Positions 1 through 3,831 of a stretch of DNA of 6,325 nt are shown here, one piece after another (positions within the stretch are counted from its first letter, which is position 1; each line of letters starts with the position of its first letter). The notes beneath the pieces are model-generated. The model did no database searches, was not told where the DNA came from, and saw nothing but the letters and a program-made list of their open reading frames with translations. A program made the position numbers and the translations under genes. Source of the stretch: Pseudomonadota bacterium (lineage in GTDB: Bacteria; Desulfobacterota; Desulfobacteria; Desulfobacterales; RPRI01); the NCBI GenBank assembly GCA_018830925.1, contig JAHJRK010000481.1, positions 1-6,325 on the forward strand. The letters are read 5' to 3'.

Positions 1-1
1 A

Positions 2-334
2 ACTCCTTCGATAGATATGCTGATGGCCTACCACTGGCCCGGAAATGTGAGGGAGCTTGAAAATTGCATTGAACGGGCCGTTCTGCTGTGTGAAGAGGGA
101 ACGATTCACAGCTACCATCTTCCGCCTACGCTGCAAACCGGTTACGAATCAGGAACGATGCCCTCGCAGTCACTCGATGATACGGTTGGGAGCCTTGAAA
201 AAGAGAAGATTATAGACGCATTGAAGAATACCAGGGGAAACAGCGCTCAGGCTGCAAAAGCATTAAAAACAACGATGCGAAAGTTCAACTACAAGGCAAA
301 AAAATATAATGTTGATTATCGTCAATACCGTTGA
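2..334 (+). CDS. C-terminal fragment of a sigma-54-dependent transcriptional activator, NifA-like
   Basis: The reading frame is already open at the left edge, so the start of the gene lies outside the window; 110 residues are visible. The first 30 or so are the end of the AAA+ sigma-54-activating domain: the WPGNVRELEN motif with its sensor-II arginine (about residue 17), then CIERAVLL. After a linker of about 35 residues, the last 45 or so form a Fis-type helix-turn-helix (the RGNSAQAAKAL helix, then a basic stretch KFNYKAKKY). The visible part lacks the GAFTGA loop, Walker motifs and any sensor domain, so the signal cannot be read. The KKYxxDxxxYR ending resembles NifA-type regulators, and the neighbours are nitrogen genes, so NifA is a reasonable guess; an NtrC-like or unrelated activator remains possible. 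The gene converges on glnA and ends at a shared hairpin terminator. Confidence 0.9.
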   Translation, partial: TPSIDMLMAYHWPGNVRELENCIERAVLLCEEGTIHSYHLPPTLQTGYESGTMPSQSLDDTVGSLEKEKIIDALKNTRGNSAQAAKALKTTMRKFNYKAKKYNVDYRQYR

Positions 335-338
335 AAGT

Positions 339-382
339 AAAACCCGGCTGATTTCATCAAATTGAAACCAGCCGGGCGTTTT
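339..382. terminator. Bidirectional intrinsic terminator between the activator gene and glnA
   Basis: An 8-bp GC-rich stem (cccggctg at 343-350, cagccggg at 369-376) continues past one mismatch into a 5-bp stem (tttca at 352-356, tgaaa at 363-367) with a 6-nt loop. TTTT follows on the + strand at 379-382, and AAAA precedes at 339-342, giving a U-tract on the - strand. It lies 8 nt past the activator stop codon and about 11 nt past the glnA stop codon, so it can serve both convergent genes. Confidence 0.9.
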
Positions 383-387
383 ATCTT

Positions 388-1797
388 TTAAATATCATAA
401 TAGAGCATGAACTCGTGCGGGTGCGGGCGAAGCTTAACCGGATTAATTTCGTTTTTTATTTTGTATTCGATCCAGGTGTCTATCACATCCTGTGTAAAGA
501 CGCCGCCTTTTAAAAGAAAATCCTTGTCATTCTTCAAAGCGTTTAACGCCTCGTCGAGAGATCCCGGAGCAGTCGGAATATTCGCAAGTTCTTCGGGCGG
601 AAGATCATAAATATTCTTGTCGAGCGGATCACCCGGATCAATCTTGTTTTCTATTCCGTCTATTACCGCCATAAGGATCGCGGAAAAGGCGAGATATCCG
701 TTACATGACGGATCAGGTGTTCTGAATTCTATGCGTTTTGCCTTTGGTGATGATGAATACATGGGAATCCGGATGGCAGCGCTTCTGTTTCTGCTTGAAT
801 AGGCAAGGTTGACAGGCGCTTCGAACCCCGGAACAAGTCTTTTATAGGAATTTGTCGTGGGATTCGTGAATGCGCAAAGAGCCTTGCAGTGTTTCAAAAT
901 TCCGCCTATGGCATGCAGGGCCTTCTGGGATACGCCAGCGTATTTATCGCCGGCAAAAAGAGTTTTGCCCCCTTTCCATATGCTGACATGAACATGCATT
1001 CCCGATCCGTTGTCTTCAAATAGAGGTTTTGGCATGAATGTAACCGTGTGGCCGTTGCGATAGGCGACATTTTTCAGCACATACTTAAACCACATGAGCT
1101 GGTCCCCCATCTGAACAAGCGGTTTGAATCTCATATCTATCTCGGACTGAGCTGTCGCAACTTCATGATGCTGGCACTCCATGTCTATGCCGAGATCTTC
1201 AAGGGTAAGAAGCATTTCTGTTCTTAAGTCCTGGAATTTATCCGTCGGAGGAACAGGGAAATAGGCTTCTTTATGTCGCGGCTTGTATCCCAGATTCGGG
1301 CATTCGTCTCTTCCGCTGTTCCATATTCCTTCTTCGGAATCAATCGCATAAAAGGCGCTGTTTCTCTGGGAATCAAAACGCACGTCATCAAAGATGAAAA
1401 ACTCCGCTTCAGGGCCGATAAACGCCGTGTCGCCTATCCCGGTTCTCTTCAGATATGCCTCCGCTTTTTTCGCAATATAGCGGGGATCGCGGGAATAGGA
1501 TTCCCTTGTCAGCGGATCCACTATGTCACATATCATGACAAGCGTCGGAACCTCAAAAAAAGGGTCCATCTTTGCCGTTGCAGGATCAGGAATGACCAGC
1601 ATATCGCTGGCATTTATCGGCTGCCACCCTCTCATGCTTGATGCGTCAAATCCGAATCCGTCTTCAAAGCTCGATTCGCTCAATTCCCCTATCGGAACAG
1701 TAAAATGCTGCCATAAGCCCGGAAAATCAATAAACCGCAGGTCAACAACCCTTGCGCCCTTTTCTTTCGCAAAACTCAACACCTCTTTTGGTTTCAT
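388..1797 (-). CDS. glnA: Glutamine synthetase type I (GSI-beta, adenylylation-regulated)
   Basis: This enzyme makes glutamine from glutamate, ammonia and ATP in the cytoplasm as a dodecamer. It is 469 residues long, the usual GSI length. Visible marks in order are the DGFGFDASSMRGW loop (47-59), the metal-binding GPEAEFF (128-134), HHEVATAQ with Glu212 (210-217), NGSGMHVHVS (263-272), the substrate loop KRLVPGFEAP (319-328), NRSAAIRIP (337-345) and RIEFRTPDPS (355-364). Tyr397 in NIYDLPPEE matches the tyrosine adenylylated by GlnE in GSI-beta enzymes, so activity is probably tuned by that route. One oddity is Gly367 in SCNGYLAF, where the family nearly always has Pro. The start is firm: AAGGAG (plus-strand complement at 1805-1810) lies 7 nt upstream of the ATG. 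glnB lies 128 bp upstream on the same strand; a candidate promoter in that gap may give glnA its own transcript. Confidence 0.99.
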   Translation of the reverse strand: MKPKEVLSFAKEKGARVVDLRFIDFPGLWQHFTVPIGELSESSFEDGFGFDASSMRGWQPINASDMLVIPDPATAKMDPFFEVPTLVMICDIVDPLTRESYSRDPRYIAKKAEAYLKRTGIGDTAFIGPEAEFFIFDDVRFDSQRNSAFYAIDSEEGIWNSGRDECPNLGYKPRHKEAYFPVPPTDKFQDLRTEMLLTLEDLGIDMECQHHEVATAQSEIDMRFKPLVQMGDQLMWFKYVLKNVAYRNGHTVTFMPKPLFEDNGSGMHVHVSIWKGGKTLFAGDKYAGVSQKALHAIGGILKHCKALCAFTNPTTNSYKRLVPGFEAPVNLAYSSRNRSAAIRIPMYSSSPKAKRIEFRTPDPSCNGYLAFSAILMAVIDGIENKIDPGDPLDKNIYDLPPEELANIPTAPGSLDEALNALKNDKDFLLKGGVFTQDVIDTWIEYKIKNEINPVKLRPHPHEFMLYYDI

Positions 1798-1849
1798 GAA
1801 AAAGCTCCTTCTTTGATAAATTGATCATATTTATCTGTTTTTATATGGT

Positions 1850-1855
1850 ATTATA
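1850..1855 (-). promoter_or_regulatory. Candidate sigma-70-type -10 box for glnA
   Basis: A perfect TATAAT is read on the - strand, about 52 bp upstream of the glnA start, which would give a leader of roughly 45 nt. With a 17-bp spacer the -35 hexamer would be TTAATT (1873-1878), a poor match, so the promoter would be weak or activator-dependent. The surrounding sequence is very AT-rich and makes chance matches likely. Confidence 0.35.
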
Positions 1856-1866
1856 TATTATTTTAA

Positions 1867-1896
1867 GATTGTAATTAAGAGTACAAAACTACAATC
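1867..1896. repeat. 7-bp perfect inverted repeat upstream of glnA, possible operator or hairpin
   Basis: gattgta (1867-1873) and tacaatc (1890-1896) are perfect inverted arms separated by 16 nt. One arm overlaps the possible -35 region of the glnA -10 candidate, and the other lies further upstream, where an activator or repressor could bind. It has no following U-tract, so it is not a standard terminator for glnB. It does not match the NtrC consensus (TGCACC-N4-GGTGCA type). Function is unknown. Confidence 0.4.
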
Positions 1897-1925
1897 CTTC
1901 ATTCATTAGCCCGGTTCAGTATTAA

Positions 1926-2264
1926 TTATAAGGCGTCCTTTCCCTTTTCGCCGGTACGAACTCTTATTGCTCCTTCAACCGGAATCACAAAAATCTTTCC
2001 ATCTCCCAACTTTCCTGTGTTTGCAGACTGAATAATAGTTTCAACCACCTTGGTAGCCATCTCCGCTTCAACAACAATCTCGATCTTTATCTTGGGAATG
2101 AAATCAACAACATATTCGGCTCCCCGGTAAATCTCCTTATGTCCCTTCTGCCGCCCGTATCCCTTGACTTCGGAAACCGTCATGCCGTGAACTCCGATCT
2201 CATTAAGGGCTTCTTTTACGTCGTCCAGTTTGAAAGGCTTGATGATGGCCTCAATCTTTTTCAT
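1926..2264 (-). CDS. glnB: Nitrogen regulatory protein PII (GlnB type)
   Basis: PII is a small trimeric signal protein that reads 2-oxoglutarate and ATP/ADP and controls partners such as AmtB, the adenylyltransferase and NtrB. The 112 residues are the standard length. The T-loop (about 37-55) contains GRQKGH with Gln39, and Tyr51 in YRGAEYVVDF is the uridylylation site used by GlnD, which is encoded in the same window. Lys58, the B-loop TGKLGDGKIFV (83-93) and the C-terminal IRVRTGE (100-106) complete the nucleotide and 2-oxoglutarate sites. Lys3 and Asp54 are as in E. coli GlnB rather than GlnK (which has Asn54), although linkage to amtB is typical of glnK; its main job may therefore be GlnK-like. 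A perfect AAGGAGG (complement at 2272-2278) lies 7 nt before the ATG. The gene follows amtB by 48 bp with no terminator seen, so the two are probably cotranscribed. Confidence 0.98.
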   Translation of the reverse strand: MKKIEAIIKPFKLDDVKEALNEIGVHGMTVSEVKGYGRQKGHKEIYRGAEYVVDFIPKIKIEIVVEAEMATKVVETIIQSANTGKLGDGKIFVIPVEGAIRVRTGEKGKDAL

Positions 2265-2312
2265 CGTTGTACCTCCTTGTTATTTATGATGATTTCTTAC
2301 AAAGTCATTTTT

Positions 2313-3548
2313 TTACATTGAATATCCTACCTCACTATGCTGAGACACATCAAGACCCTGTATTTCTTCCTCATCGGTTACTCTCAGACCGGTAACATTA
2401 TCCACCACCTTTAGAATAAGGGCCGTCACTCCCATGGAAAATGCAATTGTGGTCAGAATGCCGACCGCCTGTATCAGAACCTGCTTCGGATTTCCGTAAA
2501 AGAGTCCGTCGAAACCGGCAGGATTAATCGTCTTGGTTGCAAAAAGCCCTGTTGCAAGAGCGCCCCATATTCCGCCGACTCCGTGTACAGCCACCACATC
2601 GAGGGCGTCATCATATCCGAACCGGGTTTTCAACATCATCGCGAAACAGCATATAATGCCTGCCACAATACCTATGATAACCGCAGGAACCGGTCCCACA
2701 AAACCGGCAGCAGGAGTTATTGCCACAAGGCCTGCAAGGGCGCCTGAAGCTGCTCCAAGAGCGGTCGGTTTTCCATGATATATCCACTCCGCCACAATCC
2801 ATGAAACGGCGGCTGCGCCTGCAGATAATTGTGTTGTAACAAGGGCCATGGTGGCAACTTCGCCGGCAGAAAGCGCGCTTCCCGCATTAAAACCGAACCA
2901 GCCGAACCAGAGTATTCCTGCGCCCAGCACGGTCATGGAAAGATTATGGGGCATTATGGATTCTTTTCCCCAGCCCCGCCGCTTTCCAAGTATTATGGCA
3001 ACAACAAGCGCGGCTGCCCCCGAATTTATATGTATGACTGTTCCTCCCGCAAAATCGAGGGCTCCAAGTTTTCCAAGCCACCCTCCGCCCCAGACCCAGT
3101 GACAGACTGGAAGATACACAAAGGTCGTCCACAGCGCTGTAAATAAAAGAAAGGCTGAAAATTTCATTCTTTCAGCGTAAGCTCCTGTTATCAGCGCAGG
3201 TGTTATGATTGCAAACATTAATTGAAAAGCGCAGAATAAAAGATGCGGTATGTTCGCGGAATATGGTCCCGGAGATAGTCCGACACCGTTTAAAAAAGCC
3301 CAATCCAGATTACCGGTAAACCCCTTGATATCAGGTCCAAAGGCTATGGAATAACCGTAAATGACCCATATCAGTGAAACCACACCCAGGCTGATAAAAC
3401 TCTGGAGAATTGTAGAAAGAACATTCTTAGACCGGACAAGACCTCCGTAAAAAAGAGCCAGCCCGGGAGTCATGAACATAACCATTGTTGTCGCTATAAG
3501 CATGAAAGCAGTATCGCCTGAATTTATCATATTAATATAAACCTCCAT
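2313..3548 (-). CDS. amtB: Ammonium transporter AmtB
   Basis: This is a trimeric inner-membrane channel of the Amt/Rh family that takes up ammonium. The hydrophobic profile fits the family's eleven helices, from about residue 13 to 380. The Amt signature is DFAGGTVIHINSG (165-177). The twin pore histidines are His173 (VIHINSG) and His322 (VHGVGG). Gate-region aromatics lie in FCAFQLMF (105-112) and WFGWFGFNAGS (214-224). The cytoplasmic tail (GLRVTDEEE to the C-terminus) is the conserved part that answers PII binding. There is no cleavable signal peptide like that of E. coli AmtB. The start is uncertain: the ORF's first ATG is at 3548, but a GGAGG overlaps that codon and lies 11 nt before a second in-frame ATG at 3530. 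The shorter start gives MINSGDTAFM, a more usual N-terminus (405 aa). glnB follows after 48 bp. Confidence 0.97.
   Translation of the reverse strand: MEVYINMINSGDTAFMLIATTMVMFMTPGLALFYGGLVRSKNVLSTILQSFISLGVVSLIWVIYGYSIAFGPDIKGFTGNLDWAFLNGVGLSPGPYSANIPHLLFCAFQLMFAIITPALITGAYAERMKFSAFLLFTALWTTFVYLPVCHWVWGGGWLGKLGALDFAGGTVIHINSGAAALVVAIILGKRRGWGKESIMPHNLSMTVLGAGILWFGWFGFNAGSALSAGEVATMALVTTQLSAGAAAVSWIVAEWIYHGKPTALGAASGALAGLVAITPAAGFVGPVPAVIIGIVAGIICCFAMMLKTRFGYDDALDVVAVHGVGGIWGALATGLFATKTINPAGFDGLFYGNPKQVLIQAVGILTTIAFSMGVTALILKVVDNVTGLRVTDEEEIQGLDVSQHSEVGYSM
3542..3546 (-). promoter_or_regulatory. Shine-Dalgarno GGAGG that bears on the amtB start
   Basis: GGAGG on the - strand overlaps the G of the upstream ATG (3546-3548) and lies 11 nt before the ATG at 3528-3530. 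It can serve only the second ATG. The upstream ATG has only the weaker GGAAG, about 5 nt before it. This and the homologous N-terminus favour 3530 as the main start. Confidence 0.5.
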
Positions 3549-3639
3549 TATATCTTCCGCAAAAATCCATTTTATGATTATTGGGAAATAGATTTTAAAT
3601 TAATCAGGACACAGTTTTTCGCCGATACCCGCAGATAGA

Positions 3640-3678
3640 TAGGCTGTTAGGCTGTTAGCTAATAGGTTACAGCCTAAC
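3640..3678. repeat. Tandem 8-mer and 10-bp inverted repeat
   Basis: taggctgt occurs twice in tandem (3640-3647 and 3648-3655). The second copy is part of a perfect 10-bp inverted repeat: gttaggctgt (3646-3655) with acagcctaac (3669-3678), loop of 13 nt. Because of the tandem copy, the right arm can pair with either 8-mer, so two alternative hairpins are possible. No U-tract follows on either strand. Confidence 0.75.
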
Positions 3679-3705
3679 CCCGATAAACGGGATAAGTGCG
3701 TTAAC

Positions 3706-3744
3706 GAAACTATTTTCTGCCGGGATAACGCAGAAAATAGTTTC
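3706..3744. repeat. Perfect 15-bp-stem palindrome between glnD and amtB
   Basis: gaaactattttctgc (3706-3720) and gcagaaaatagtttc (3730-3744) are exact reverse complements around a 9-nt loop. No U-tract follows on the - strand (next bases are gttaac) or the + strand (next bases are taactt), so it is not a classic intrinsic terminator. It could still stop or slow transcription from glnD, or protect transcript ends, and it is the core of the repeat element. A competing pairing exists: gcgtta (3698-3703) with taacgc (3726-3731). Confidence 0.9.
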
Positions 3745-3831
3745 TAACTTACTAACAGTCTTCAGTCTAAACTTCTGCGTTCATCTGCGTCCCCAAAGGG
3801 AATTCCTATACTATCTATTTAAAACAGAGCT

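Larger units (their letters stand above)
3630..3818. repeat. Repeat-rich non-coding element filling the glnD-amtB gap
   Basis: The 283-bp gap between glnD and amtB holds no plausible gene but dense repeats. Outer inverted pairs are cgcagat (3630-3636) with atctgcg (3783-3789), and atagatag (3635-3642) with ctatctat (3811-3818). Further in are ctgttag (3652-3658) with ctaacag (3752-3758), taagt (3693-3697) with actta (3747-3751), and a long central palindrome. The pairs are mostly nested, so about 190 nt could fold into one branched structure. Short direct repeats also occur: cgggataa (3688-3695, 3721-3728), cagtct (3756-3761, 3763-3768) and tctgcgt (3774-3780, 3784-3790). This suggests a MITE- or REP-like mobile repeat or its remnant. 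No transposase and no clear target-site duplication are seen. Confidence 0.5.

Noticed and set aside
1273..1816. Open frames on the + strand opposite glnA
   Set aside because: They overlap strongly conserved glnA codons, have no ribosome-binding site or recognisable domain, and are antisense shadows.
1798..1925. Sigma-54 promoter or NtrC site upstream of glnA
   Set aside because: No GG-N10-GC match and no TGCACC/GGTGCA-like pair is present; the region is AT-rich with only a sigma-70-like -10 match.
2533..3146. Several open frames within amtB on both strands
   Set aside because: They are low-complexity Pro/Ala- or Cys/Gly-rich shadows of the hydrophobic AmtB coding sequence and match no known family.
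3547..3552. TATAAT on the - strand at the amtB start as a promoter
   Set aside because: It overlaps the first ATG, and transcription would start past the ribosome-binding site, so amtB could not be translated from it.
3630..3790. CRISPR array
   Set aside because: The repeats are 6-10 bp, differ from each other and lack regular spacers.
3791..3806. ccctttggg mini-hairpin after glnD as its terminator
   Set aside because: The stem is only about 3 bp with a 3-nt loop and no U-tract follows; too weak.
3549..3831. Sigma-54 promoter (GG-N10-GC) upstream of amtB
   Set aside because: I scanned the - strand for GG and GC with the required 10-bp spacing and found none. The TGG near the amtB start is followed by GC at the wrong distance.
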